From positions 248,001 through 312,000 of the forward strand of contig NZ_RZGZ01000002.1 in assembly GCF_003990045.1 (NCBI RefSeq): DNA of 64,000 nucleotides. Reading direction: 5' to 3'. Origin of the DNA: Labedella endophytica. GTDB lineage: Bacteria > Actinomycetota > Actinomycetes > Actinomycetales > Microbacteriaceae. A model generated the notes under the pieces. The model had not been told where the DNA came from. It did no database searches and was given only the letters and a program-made list of their open reading frames with translations. A program made the position numbers and the translations under genes. Shown piece by piece: positions 51,078 to 59,777 of the stretch (positions are counted from its first letter, which is position 1; each line of letters starts with the position of its first letter).

Positions 51078-51743
51078 ATGAGCACCCCGATGAACGACGA
51101 CCGCCCGGTCGACCGCACCGAATCGACGCCGGAGCACGCCGCGCACGCCGCCCCGGCCCCCGCCGCCACGAACCGAACGATGCGTGAAGAGGTCGTCGCC
51201 CGCGAGAAGGACGAGTTCGGTGGGATGAAGTTCGGCTCGGCCTTCTTCGGCTGGCTCACCGCCACCGGCACGATCGTGCTGCTGACCGCTCTCGTGGCGG
51301 GCGCCGGTGCCGCCATCGGCCTCGGGTCGAACGTCGACCCGGACGCCGTGGCCGACGACGCCGCGCAGAACGCCGACACGATCGGCATCATCGGCGCGGT
51401 CGCCGTGCTCGTGATCCTATTCGTCGGCTACTACGCCGGCGGGTACGTCGCGGGCCGCATGGCCCGCTTCAGCGGCGCCAAGCAAGGGCTCGCCGTCTGG
51501 CTCTGGGCCCTCATCATCGCCGTCGTCCTCGCGATCGTCACCGCGATCGCCGGCAGCCAGTGGAACGTGCTCGCCAACCTGAACACGTTCCCCCGCCTTC
51601 CGATCGGCGAGGGCGAACTGACGACCGTGGGCATCGTCACCGCGATCGCCGCGCTCCTCGTGAGCCTCGGTGCCGCGATGCTCGGCGGGCTCGGCGGCAT
51701 GCGTTTCCACCGCAAGGTCGACCGCGCGGGCCTCGGCCGCTGA
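51078..51743 (+). CDS. Membrane protein of unknown function (four predicted helices)
   Basis: The 221-residue protein has a polar, Ala/Pro-rich N-terminus of about 50 residues. Hydrophobic segments then fall near residues 56-80, 100-125, 135-160 and 185-210, with a Gly-rich YYAGGYVAGRMARFSG loop. This is typical of actinobacterial DUF-type four-helix proteins (TIGR04086-like), but I cannot name the family with certainty. A good ribosome binding site (AAAGGAAAA) lies 4 nt upstream. Followed by a terminator. Confidence 0.6.
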   Translation: MSTPMNDDRPVDRTESTPEHAAHAAPAPAATNRTMREEVVAREKDEFGGMKFGSAFFGWLTATGTIVLLTALVAGAGAAIGLGSNVDPDAVADDAAQNADTIGIIGAVAVLVILFVGYYAGGYVAGRMARFSGAKQGLAVWLWALIIAVVLAIVTAIAGSQWNVLANLNTFPRLPIGEGELTTVGIVTAIAALLVSLGAAMLGGLGGMRFHRKVDRAGLGR

Positions 51744-51765
51744 GCGTCGATACACGAGCACGACA

Positions 51766-51805
51766 CGAAAGGACGGCGGGCCCTCACAGGCTCGCCGTCC
51801 TTTCG
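51766..51805. terminator. Bidirectional terminator
   Basis: 17-nt arms CGAAAGGACGGCGGGCC and GGCTCGCCGTCCTTTCG (one mismatch) with a 6-nt loop lie between the convergent genes ending at 51743 and 51832. The A-rich and T-rich arm ends supply U tracts in both directions. Confidence 0.8.
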
Positions 51806-51831
51806 TCGTTTCACCCGTCGAGCGACGGGCG

Positions 51832-52407
51832 TCAGCCCCGAGCCCGCGTGACCACAGCCCGCGCCGCGAGGACGACGGCCCCTCCCGCGAGCAGCCACGG
51901 CCCCGCCACGATCACGGGGTCGATCCACATGTGCTTGAGGTCGGCGCGACGACCGTCGAGACGGGAGCCCACGGGGCGGTGGCCGAGCTCGGCGAGCACG
52001 CCCGATTGTGTGATCGGTTCGTCCGGACGCGTGGTCGCGAAGGAGACGAGGTGGCTCTCGATCGCGTCCACGCGGTCGCCGAGGATCAGCAGGAGCCAGT
52101 GGGCTGCCCGTGCCTCGCTGTACCGCGCGTAGGCGTGGCGGCGGATGACCCCGGAGAGTCCTTTCAAGTGAACGGTGTCACCGAAGACGGGCGGCAGCTC
52201 CTCGTGCTCGATGGACCGCTCGCGCGGCTGGGTCTCGGGCTGTCGATCGGGGAACGTCCAGTGCGCTCCGGTCGCTCCGGGATCGAAGCGCTCGCGCGGA
52301 ACGGCGGGACGATCCGCGGGATCGAGGTCGGCACCCCACCCGGGGATGCGCGCGCGGAGATCGTCCGCGCTCTCTCGGGGTCGTGGCTGGTCGGCGGTGT
52401 ACGGCAT
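51832..52407 (-). CDS. Hypothetical protein with C-terminal membrane helix
   Basis: The 191-residue protein is rich in Arg, Asp and Pro in its first 70 residues, has a central helical region (SGVIRRHAYARYSEARAAHW), and a single hydrophobic C-terminal helix (about 166-185) followed by a basic end. Not recognised. It starts 17 nt after the zinc alcohol dehydrogenase stop on the same strand, so the two probably share a transcript and perhaps a function. Confidence 0.6.
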   Translation of the reverse strand: MPYTADQPRPRESADDLRARIPGWGADLDPADRPAVPRERFDPGATGAHWTFPDRQPETQPRERSIEHEELPPVFGDTVHLKGLSGVIRRHAYARYSEARAAHWLLLILGDRVDAIESHLVSFATTRPDEPITQSGVLAELGHRPVGSRLDGRRADLKHMWIDPVIVAGPWLLAGGAVVLAARAVVTRARG

Positions 52408-52423
52408 GGCGTGTCCTTTCCGT

Positions 52424-53572
52424 CTAGACGGCGCTCGGCACGATGACCGGCTTGATGCAGTCGTCGAGCTTGGAGGAGAAGAGGTGGTACCCCTCGCTGA
52501 TGTGCTCGAGGGGTATGCGGTGGGTGATGATGTCGCTCGGCTTCAGGTGTCCCGCACGGATGTGCTCGAAGAGGCGCGGCCACTGCCGCTTCACGGGGCA
52601 CTGGTTCATGCGCAGCGTCAGCCCCTTGTTCACCGCGTCGCCGAACTTGATGGCGCTGAAGATGGGTCCGTATGCGCCCATCACGGAGACGGTCCCACCT
52701 TTGCGCACCGAGTCGATCGCCCAGTTGAGCGCGACGGGGGAACCACCCTGCAGCTTGAGTTTCGACCCGGTGATGTGCTGCGTGAGGTTGCCGTCGGCCT
52801 CCGCTCCGACGGCGTCGATCACGACGTCTGTGCCGAGGCCGTCCGTCGTCTTCTTCATCTCCACGACGATGTCGTCGAAATGCATGAAGTTGCGGGTCTC
52901 GGCGTAGGCGAACGTACGCGCCTTCTCGAGTCTGTAATCGAGATGGTCGATCACGATGACCCGGCCGGCCCCCATGAGCCAGGCGGATCGTGCGGCGAAG
53001 AGGCCGACGGGTCCCGCCCCGAAAACCGCGACGGTGTCGCCCTCCGAGATGTCGCCGAGCTGGGCGCCGAAGTATCCCGTCGCCAGTGCATCGGTGCACA
53101 TGAGGGCGTCGTCCTCGTCCATCCACTCGGGGATGAGCTGCGGGCCGACGTCGGCGAACGGCACCCGCACGAACTCCGCTTGGCCGCCGTCGTATCCGCC
53201 GGCGGTGTGGGAGTAGCCGTAGATGCCGCCGACGGCGGTCGCGTTGGGATTCACGTTGTGGCAGTTGGAGTAGAGCCCGCGCGCACAGAACCAACACGAG
53301 CCGCAGTACACGTTGAACGGGACCATCACGCGATCCCCGATCGAGAGGTTCTCGACGGACGAGCCGATCTCCTCCACGACGCCGATGAACTCGTGCCCGA
53401 AGGTGGTGCCGACCCGGGTGTCGGGCATCAGGCCGTGATAGAGATGCAGGTCGGATCCGCAGATGGCCGCGCGGGTGACCCGCACGATGGCGTCGTTCGA
53501 GTGCTGGATCTTCGGTCGGTCCTTCTCCTCCGTCCGGACTTTGTACGGTCCCCTGTAGGTCATCGCTCTCAT
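52424..53572 (-). CDS. Zinc-dependent alcohol dehydrogenase
   Basis: The 382-residue medium-chain dehydrogenase has catalytic zinc ligands Cys38 (ICGSD) and His in FGHEFIG, the structural zinc cluster YCGSCWFCARGLYSNC, and the NAD-binding VFGAGPVGLFAA. An extra Asn/Tyr-rich loop (AVGGIYGYSHTAGGYDGG) marks the formaldehyde-dehydrogenase-like subgroup, which is common in actinobacteria. Start ATG 53572; an internal ATG lies 9 nt later. Substrate uncertain (alcohol or aldehyde). Confidence 0.85.
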   Translation of the reverse strand: MRAMTYRGPYKVRTEEKDRPKIQHSNDAIVRVTRAAICGSDLHLYHGLMPDTRVGTTFGHEFIGVVEEIGSSVENLSIGDRVMVPFNVYCGSCWFCARGLYSNCHNVNPNATAVGGIYGYSHTAGGYDGGQAEFVRVPFADVGPQLIPEWMDEDDALMCTDALATGYFGAQLGDISEGDTVAVFGAGPVGLFAARSAWLMGAGRVIVIDHLDYRLEKARTFAYAETRNFMHFDDIVVEMKKTTDGLGTDVVIDAVGAEADGNLTQHITGSKLKLQGGSPVALNWAIDSVRKGGTVSVMGAYGPIFSAIKFGDAVNKGLTLRMNQCPVKRQWPRLFEHIRAGHLKPSDIITHRIPLEHISEGYHLFSSKLDDCIKPVIVPSAV

Positions 53573-53755
53573 CGGTGCCTCCGTTCCCCGCCCCTCGAGC
53601 GGACTGATGTGCTTCGGCCCACGCTCACAGGCGTCGTCCGCGGCGGTCAAGCTGTTGCGAACGGGAAATCCGTCGATCCCACGCACCGCCCACCGCGGAC
53701 GTCGGCGTAGCCTGGAGCGGACGCCGCCGTCGGGGCGTCGAAAGGAGACCCCGCC

Positions 53756-54940
53756 ATGCGAGACGCTCTCATCGTGGACGCAGTCCGGACACCGAGCGGT
53801 CGGGGGAAGCCGGGAGGCGCCCTCAGCGGGATCCACCCCGTCGACCTCCACGCCCATGTGCTTCGGGCACTCGTCGAACGCACCGGGATAGACCCGGCAC
53901 ACCTCGACGACGTCATCGCGGGAGCCGTCGGGCAGGTCGGGGAACAGAGCGGGAACACCGCGCGCTGGGCCGTACTCGCCGCCGGCTTCCCCGAGTCCGT
54001 CCCTGCTGTCACGATCGACCGCCAATGCGGGAGCAGCCAGCAGGCGATCCACTTCGCGGCGCAGGGCATCCAGAGCGGTGCGTACGACCTCGTGATCGCC
54101 TCGGGCGTCGAGTCGATGAGCCGTGTCCCGATCGGCAGTCAGACCGCCGGAGCGGATCCCTTCGGTGCCGGCGTGGCCGCTCGCTACCCCGACGGCCTCG
54201 TGCCGCAGGGCATCAGTGCCGAGCTCATCGCGGCACGCTGGGGCCTCTCTCGCGAGAGCCTCGATGCGTTCGCGGCGGAGAGCCACGCGCGCGCCGCCGA
54301 CGCGACGCGCTCCGGCCGCTTCGCCCGGGAGATCGTACCCGTGCCCCAGGGCGACGGACACATCGACCGGGACGAGACCGTTCGGGAGGGGACGACGGCC
54401 GACGCCCTCGCGGCACTTCGACCGGCCTTCGCGGACGACGCGTGGACGGAGCGATACCCCGAGATCGATTGGCGCATCACGGCGGGCAACGCCTCGCCGC
54501 TCTCCGACGGCGCCTCCGCGGTGATGCTCGCGAGCCCCGAGGCCGCCGCGCGGTGGGGCCTCCGACCCCGCGCCCGCGTTCACAGCGTCGCGGTGGCGGG
54601 AGACGACCCGGTGACGATGCTCATGGGCATCCTGCCGGCCACGCGGAAGGTGCTCGACCGTGCCGGGCTCTCGATCGACGACATCGACGCGTTCGAGGTG
54701 AACGAGGCGTTCGCGCCCGTCGTGCTCGCGTGGCTCGCCGAGACGGGCGCCGACCCGGCGCGCGTCAACGTGAACGGTGGGGCGATGGCGATCGGCCACC
54801 CGCTCGGCGCGAGCGGCGGCCGCCTCCTGACGACGCTCCTCGGCGTCCTCGAGCAGACCGGCGGGACGTTCGGGCTGCAGACGATGTGCGAGGCCGGTGG
54901 GCTCGCCAACGCCACGATCATCGAGCGGATCGACGGCTGA
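53756..54940 (+). CDS. Acetyl-CoA C-acyltransferase (thiolase)
   Basis: The 394-residue thiolase has nucleophile Cys91 (DRQCGSSQQA), Asn/His in NEAFAPVVLAW and IGHPLGASG, and the second Cys in TMCEAGGLAN. The standard length and complete motifs suggest an active degradative (FadA-type) or acetoacetyl-CoA thiolase. No other beta-oxidation genes are next to it. A TAGCCT -10-like box lies 45 nt upstream. GAAAGGAG precedes the ATG. Confidence 0.9.
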   Translation: MRDALIVDAVRTPSGRGKPGGALSGIHPVDLHAHVLRALVERTGIDPAHLDDVIAGAVGQVGEQSGNTARWAVLAAGFPESVPAVTIDRQCGSSQQAIHFAAQGIQSGAYDLVIASGVESMSRVPIGSQTAGADPFGAGVAARYPDGLVPQGISAELIAARWGLSRESLDAFAAESHARAADATRSGRFAREIVPVPQGDGHIDRDETVREGTTADALAALRPAFADDAWTERYPEIDWRITAGNASPLSDGASAVMLASPEAAARWGLRPRARVHSVAVAGDDPVTMLMGILPATRKVLDRAGLSIDDIDAFEVNEAFAPVVLAWLAETGADPARVNVNGGAMAIGHPLGASGGRLLTTLLGVLEQTGGTFGLQTMCEAGGLANATIIERIDG

Positions 54941-55034
54941 GCACTCGGGTTCCGACCCGGCGGCTCCGAGCGGCGCGAGCGTAGCACCGCGGCGCGAACG
55001 CCAGACACCCGGTGCGCGCCCAGCACGCCCGTCA

Positions 55035-55040
55035 TAGGCT
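55035..55040 (+). promoter_or_regulatory. Leaderless-type -10 box for the Zwf-like gene
   Basis: TAGGCT is followed by exactly 6 nt and ATG 55047. Confidence 0.55.
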
Positions 55041-55046
55041 CGCCGC

Positions 55047-56483
55047 ATGAGTTCACCCGTGACCCTCCTCATCCTCGGCGCCGGCGGCGACCTCACCAAG
55101 CGGCTGCTGCTGCCCGGCCTCGCGAGCCTCCTCGCTCACCACGACCACGACGTCACCGTGATCGGAGCGGGTCTCGACGACGACGTCCGCGCGGGGTGGA
55201 CCGATCTCGTCGCGGCCGCCATGCACGACGCCGAGGGCGAGGACCCCGTCGACGAGCGGCGAAGCGACGCCGAGAAGACCGAGTCGGTCGAGGACGACGC
55301 CGCCCCGACGCAGCGCCTCATCGAATCAACCCGCTACATCACGGCCGACGCGACCGACCCGGACGCCCTCCGCGACCTGCTCGCGGCCTGCACGGGCACC
55401 CCCGTCATCTACTTCGCGCTGCCCCCGGCCGTCACGGCCAAGGTCTGTGAGGCGCTGCAGAAGATCGACGTCCCCGAGGGCACGCGCCTCGCGCTCGAGA
55501 AGCCCTTCGGCGTGGACGAGGAGAGCGCTCGCGCCCTCAACGCGCGCATCGAGTCGATCGTGCCCGAGAAGCAGGTCTTCCGAATCGACCACTTCCTCGG
55601 CAAGTCGACCGTGCTCAACATCCTCGGGCTGCGCCTCGCCAACCGCATCCTCGAACCCATCTGGGACGCGCGCTCGATCGAGCGCGTCGAGATCATCTTC
55701 GACGAGACGCTCGGTCTCGAGGGGCGCGCCGGCTACTACGACGGCAGCGGCGCTCTCGTCGACATGATCCAGAGCCACGTCCTCGAGGTGCTCGCCATCA
55801 TCGCGATGGAGCAGCCACCGCGGATCGACGAGGTCGAGCTGCGCGACAACATCGCGCAGGTGCTGCGCAGCACCGAGCTGTGGGACGGCGACCCGACGAC
55901 CTCCTCGCGCCGGGCCCGCTACACCGCCGGCACGATCGGAGACCGCACGCTGCCCTCGTACGCCGACGAGCACGGCGTCGATCCGTCCCGCTCCACCGAG
56001 ACGCTCGCCGAGATGACGGTGCGCGTGCGAACCCGACGGTGGCACGACGTGCCCTTCATCCTCCGATCGGGCAAGGCCCTCACGGAGAAGCGCTCGCAGG
56101 CGCGGCTCGTGCTGCGCCCCGTCGCGCCCATCGAGGGAATCGAGGGCACTCCGCGCGAGCAGATGATCGTGCTCGACCTCAAGACGGGCGACGTCGAGAT
56201 GCAGCTGACGATGAACGGAGGGGGCGACCCCTTCCGCCTCGAGCAGTCGGAGCTCGTCGCCCACCAGAACGCCGGCGACCTCCTCCCCTACGGCGAGGTG
56301 CTGCGCGGGATCCTCGACGGCGATCCGATGCTCTCGATCCGCGGCGACGTCGCGGAACGCTGCTGGCACATCGTCGCGCCTGTGATCGAGGCCTGGCGTC
56401 GCGGCGACGTGCCCCTCGACGAGTACGAGGCGGGGTCGACGGGCCCGACGGGTTGGGACGGCGTCGGTCCCGGTGTCGCCTGA
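55047..56483 (+). CDS. Glucose-6-phosphate dehydrogenase-like protein
   Basis: The 478 residues match G6PD. The nucleotide-binding LGAGGDLTKRLLLPGL replaces the usual GATGDLAKRKL-type motif; RLALEKPFGVD and IDHFLGKSTVLNIL hold the catalytic Lys and His, followed by GRAGYYDGSGALVDM. An acidic insert of about 25 residues (about 62-87, EGEDPVDERRSDAEKTE) is unusual. The normal reaction is G6P plus NADP to 6-phosphogluconolactone; the altered first motif may shift cofactor use. No other pentose-phosphate genes adjoin it, so it may be a second, divergent Zwf. Confidence 0.85.
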   Translation: MSSPVTLLILGAGGDLTKRLLLPGLASLLAHHDHDVTVIGAGLDDDVRAGWTDLVAAAMHDAEGEDPVDERRSDAEKTESVEDDAAPTQRLIESTRYITADATDPDALRDLLAACTGTPVIYFALPPAVTAKVCEALQKIDVPEGTRLALEKPFGVDEESARALNARIESIVPEKQVFRIDHFLGKSTVLNILGLRLANRILEPIWDARSIERVEIIFDETLGLEGRAGYYDGSGALVDMIQSHVLEVLAIIAMEQPPRIDEVELRDNIAQVLRSTELWDGDPTTSSRRARYTAGTIGDRTLPSYADEHGVDPSRSTETLAEMTVRVRTRRWHDVPFILRSGKALTEKRSQARLVLRPVAPIEGIEGTPREQMIVLDLKTGDVEMQLTMNGGGDPFRLEQSELVAHQNAGDLLPYGEVLRGILDGDPMLSIRGDVAERCWHIVAPVIEAWRRGDVPLDEYEAGSTGPTGWDGVGPGVA

Positions 56484-56515
56484 ACGCGACGTGCATTCCT
56501 CCCAGACGACGGACG

Positions 56516-56521
56516 TAGCGT
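56516..56521 (+). promoter_or_regulatory. Leaderless-type -10 box for the MpaB-like gene
   Basis: TAGCGT is followed by 7 nt and ATG 56529. Confidence 0.5.
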
Positions 56522-56528
56522 GCGGGGT

Positions 56529-57431
56529 ATGACCACCGGCCGATTCGCGCGCACCGCCGCGACCTGGAAATCCCACCTCCTCACGACCTTCTCCGGCGAG
56601 AGCGACGGACGTCCGCGGTGGGTCGAGGACATCGCGGAGGGCGACGACGCCGGCTACTTCGGGCCCGGATCGGCGAGCTGGGCCGTGCACGGCGGCATCC
56701 CCACGCTCGTCGCCGGCATCCGGGCCCTGCTCGTGCAGACGCTCCACCCCGGCGCGATGGCGGGCGTGCACGACTGGTCGCGCTACCGCGAGGACCCTCT
56801 CGGACGCCTCTCCGGCACGATCCAGTGGCTCGTGACCGTGACGTTCGCCGACACGGCGGTCGCCGAGCGCGAGTCCGCGCGGGTGAGCCGCTTCCACGCG
56901 CGCGTCGCGGGCACGTATCTCGATGCCGCGGGCAAGGAGCAACCGTACTCGGCGGGCGACCCCGAACTGCTCGCATGGGTGCACGTCGTCTTCACCGACG
57001 CGTTCCTGTCGTGCCACGAGCTGTGGGGAGGCCACATCCCTGGCGGTGCCGACCAGTACGTGAGCGAATGGGCGAAAGCGGGCGAACTCGTCGGCGTCGT
57101 CGACCCGCCGCGCTCCGAGCGCGCGCTGCGGGACGCGCTCAGCGCGTTCCGTCCCGTCATGAAGACCGACGAGCGCGTCGCGGAGGCCGTGAGCTTCATC
57201 CGTCGCCCGCCCCTGCGCCCCTCGATGATGCCCGCCTACCGGATCCTCTTCGCCGGGGCGGTCGCGTCGTTGCCGGCGGAGTACCGCCGACTCCTCGGGC
57301 TGCGACGCTCGCCCCTCCCCGTGGTGACCGCGACGCGGGTGGTGCTGTGGCTCGTCGGCCGCGTGCTCGGCACGTCCTCCACCTCGGAGGACGCCGCCCG
57401 CGCCCGCATCGCCCGCCTCCGTACCCCCTGA
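56529..57431 (+). CDS. MpaB/DUF2236-type oxygenase
   Basis: The 300 residues match the DUF2236 family (latex-clearing-protein-related heme oxygenases, MpaB). Typical segments are FGPGSASWAVHGG, LLVQTLHPGAMAGVHDWSRY, DPLGRLSGTIQWL, and a helical C-terminus with RRPPLRPSMMPAYRILF. His residues in LHPGAM and VHVVFTDAFLSCHELWGG can bind heme. Substrates are unknown. ATG 56529 fits the -10 box at 56516. Confidence 0.85.
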   Translation: MTTGRFARTAATWKSHLLTTFSGESDGRPRWVEDIAEGDDAGYFGPGSASWAVHGGIPTLVAGIRALLVQTLHPGAMAGVHDWSRYREDPLGRLSGTIQWLVTVTFADTAVAERESARVSRFHARVAGTYLDAAGKEQPYSAGDPELLAWVHVVFTDAFLSCHELWGGHIPGGADQYVSEWAKAGELVGVVDPPRSERALRDALSAFRPVMKTDERVAEAVSFIRRPPLRPSMMPAYRILFAGAVASLPAEYRRLLGLRRSPLPVVTATRVVLWLVGRVLGTSSTSEDAARARIARLRTP

Positions 57432-57470
57432 CCCGGCCTTCTCCCCCTCGTCGCATCCCAGCCAGATGCT

Positions 57471-57520
57471 GCGTTCGAGCGTCTTTGCGGCGGTACAGCG
57501 CAGCAAAGACGCTCAAACGC
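57471..57520. terminator. Hairpin after the MpaB-like gene
   Basis: 18-nt arms GCGTTCGAGCGTCTTTGC (57471-57488) and GCAAAGACGCTCAAACGC (57503-57520), one mismatch, 14-nt loop. It lies 40 nt after the stop and 120 nt before the response regulator. Confidence 0.6.
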
Positions 57521-57640
57521 CACACGTGGTGGGGATATGGGAGCCGTGGGGGGCTTCAGGCGCGGTTCAGCGGGCGTCCGACATGATGGGGGGACGAAGC
57601 GGCGATCGGACGTCGTCCGGCGGGAGAGGCAGGTCAGCGC

Positions 57641-58318
57641 GTGCGCATCCTCGTCGTGGACGATGAGAAGCGGCTCGCCGAGGGACTCCGACTGGGGCTC
57701 GAGGCCGAGGGCTTCGCCGTGGACATCGCGGACAACGGGATCGACGGGCTGTGGTTCGCTCGCGAGAACACCTACGACGCGATCGTTCTCGACATCATGA
57801 TGCCCGGCATGTCCGGGTATCGGGTGTGCCAGACCCTCCGCGAGGAGGAGGACTGGACCCCCGTCATCATGCTCACGGCGAAGGACGGCGACTGGGACCA
57901 GATCGAGGCCCTCGACACCGGGGCGGACGACTACCTCACCAAACCGTTCTCGTTCGCCGTGCTCGTCGCCCGCATCCGAGCCCTCGTGCGGAGGGGCGTA
58001 CGCGACAGGCCGACCGTGCTCGAGGCCGGGGACCTGCGGCTCGACCCCGCCTCCCGCCGCACATGGCGCGGGGACGCCGAGGTGGAGCTCACGAGTCGCG
58101 AGTTCGCCGTGCTCGAGTTCCTCATGCGACGACGCGGCGAGGTCGTCACGAAGCGCGACGTGCTCGGCAACGTGTGGGACGACGACTTCGAGGGCGACCC
58201 GAACATCGTCGAGGTGTACGTGCGCCACTTGCGCAACAAGGTCGATCGGCCGTTCGGTCGTTCCGCCATCGAGACCGTGCGCGGCGCGGGCTACCGGCTC
58301 GACGGGCACGGGGGCTGA
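57641..58318 (+). CDS. OmpR-family response regulator
   Basis: The 225-residue regulator has a receiver domain with Asp7/Asp8, phospho-acceptor Asp51 (IVLDIMMPGMSG), Thr in MLTAKDG and Lys in LTKPFS, followed by a winged-helix OmpR/PhoB domain (ELTSREFAVLEFLMRRRGEVV, EVYVRHLRNKVD). GTG start. The histidine kinase follows after 2 nt, and LysX and the esterase lie beyond. It resembles PhoP/MprA regulators that answer envelope stress. Confidence 0.9.
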   Translation: MRILVVDDEKRLAEGLRLGLEAEGFAVDIADNGIDGLWFARENTYDAIVLDIMMPGMSGYRVCQTLREEEDWTPVIMLTAKDGDWDQIEALDTGADDYLTKPFSFAVLVARIRALVRRGVRDRPTVLEAGDLRLDPASRRTWRGDAEVELTSREFAVLEFLMRRRGEVVTKRDVLGNVWDDDFEGDPNIVEVYVRHLRNKVDRPFGRSAIETVRGAGYRLDGHGG

Positions 58319-58320
58319 TC

Positions 58321-59760
58321 GTGCGCCGGCTCCGTCTCTCCTCCGTGCGCGCTCGCGCCACCATGGCGGCGACCGCTGTCACGGCGATCGCCCTCGTGAT
58401 CGGCTCGGTGGTGTTCGTCGGCCTGTTGAGCCGCTCCGTCGTCGACAATGTCGGCGCCGTCGCGTCGCAAGACCTCGCCCAGTACGCGCGCTCCCTCGAG
58501 GCGGACGACCGAACGGACCTGTCCGACGATGACGACGATCGCGTCGTCTGCCTCATCGGCCCCACGGGCGCCGTGACGGACGGGGACGGCGAGTGCGCGG
58601 ACGAGACGTCCGCTCGCGTGCTCGTCGGCGTCGAGTCCGGCGCCGCCCCGGAGGCGATCTCGCTCGACGGCGATCGGTATGTCGCGGTGGCCGACGAGGT
58701 GTCGGTCTCGGCCGACGGTTCCGGTCCGGACACGCGGGGCGACGACGACAGCGATGACGACACCGCCGATACCGATGACGACAACGAGAACGACGACGTG
58801 GACAGCGACGACGCGCGACTCGTCGTCGCCCTCCCGCTCGACGAGGCGGACGACGCCGTCGGCGTCGCGACGACGCTCCTCGCGGTCGCCGTGCCGCTCC
58901 TCGTCGCCTTCGTCGCCCTCGTGACGGCGATCGTCGTGGGACGCGCACTCCGACCCGTCGAACGCATCCGCCGCCGCGTCGAGGGGATCGGGGCGTCCGA
59001 TCTCTCGCAGCGCGTTCCCGAGCCGTCCACGGCCGACGAGATCCAGTCGCTTGCGGTCACGATGAACGCGATGCTCGAGCGGCTCGACGCCTCTCAGCGA
59101 TCGCAGCGCCGTTTCGTGTCCGACGCGTCCCACGAGCTGCGCTCGCCCCTCGCGGTGCTCCGACAGTACGCGGAGGTGGCGGCGGCCCATCCGGACCGTG
59201 TGCCGACGTCCGAGCTCGCCGCGACCGTGCGGGCCGAGGGATCGCGTATGCAGGACATCGTCGAGTCCCTCCTCCTGCTCACCCGCCTCGACGAGCGCGG
59301 GCGTTCCGAGCGCACCGAGAGGGTGGATCTCGACGATCTCCTGCTCGCAGAGGCCCGACGCGTTCGCGCCGCCGGCGCCGTCGAGGTCGACGCATCGGGC
59401 ATCTCGGGAGCCCGAGTCTCCGGCGACCCGGCCCTCCTCGGCCGCGCCGTGCGCAACGTCGTCGACAACGCGGTCCGGCACGCCCGGTCCCGCATCGCCG
59501 TCATGGCGCGGACCGAGGGCGCCCGGTGCGTCATCCACGTGGACGACGATGGTTCGGGTATTCCTCCGGAGGAGCGCGAACGCGTGTTCGAGCGCTTCGT
59601 GCGCCTCGATGAAGGACGAAGCCGCGACGCCGGTGGCAGCGGCCTCGGCCTCGCGATCGTGCGCCACATCATGTCGGTCTCGGGCGGGACCGTCGCCGTC
59701 GGGGACTCTCCACTCGGCGGGGCCCGACTGACCCTCGCGTTCCCGTCCGCCGACGACTGA
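58321..59760 (+). CDS. Sensor histidine kinase with an acidic extracellular loop
   Basis: The 479-residue kinase has membrane helices at about residues 14-38 and 182-207, then HAMP (VGRALRPVERIRRRV), His271 in DASHELRSPLAVL, and an ATPase domain with NVVDNAVRHA, DDDGSGIPPEE and GSGLGLAIV. The extracellular loop (39-181) has two acidic runs, 62-73 and 141-164 (16 of 24 residues are Asp or Glu), and two Cys (77, 92). Such patches bind divalent cations or cationic peptides in PhoQ-like sensors. GTG start, 2 nt after the regulator stop. Confidence 0.9.
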   Translation: MRRLRLSSVRARATMAATAVTAIALVIGSVVFVGLLSRSVVDNVGAVASQDLAQYARSLEADDRTDLSDDDDDRVVCLIGPTGAVTDGDGECADETSARVLVGVESGAAPEAISLDGDRYVAVADEVSVSADGSGPDTRGDDDSDDDTADTDDDNENDDVDSDDARLVVALPLDEADDAVGVATTLLAVAVPLLVAFVALVTAIVVGRALRPVERIRRRVEGIGASDLSQRVPEPSTADEIQSLAVTMNAMLERLDASQRSQRRFVSDASHELRSPLAVLRQYAEVAAAHPDRVPTSELAATVRAEGSRMQDIVESLLLLTRLDERGRSERTERVDLDDLLLAEARRVRAAGAVEVDASGISGARVSGDPALLGRAVRNVVDNAVRHARSRIAVMARTEGARCVIHVDDDGSGIPPEERERVFERFVRLDEGRSRDAGGSGLGLAIVRHIMSVSGGTVAVGDSPLGGARLTLAFPSADD

Positions 59761-59777
59761 CCCGAGCGGAGGCGGAC

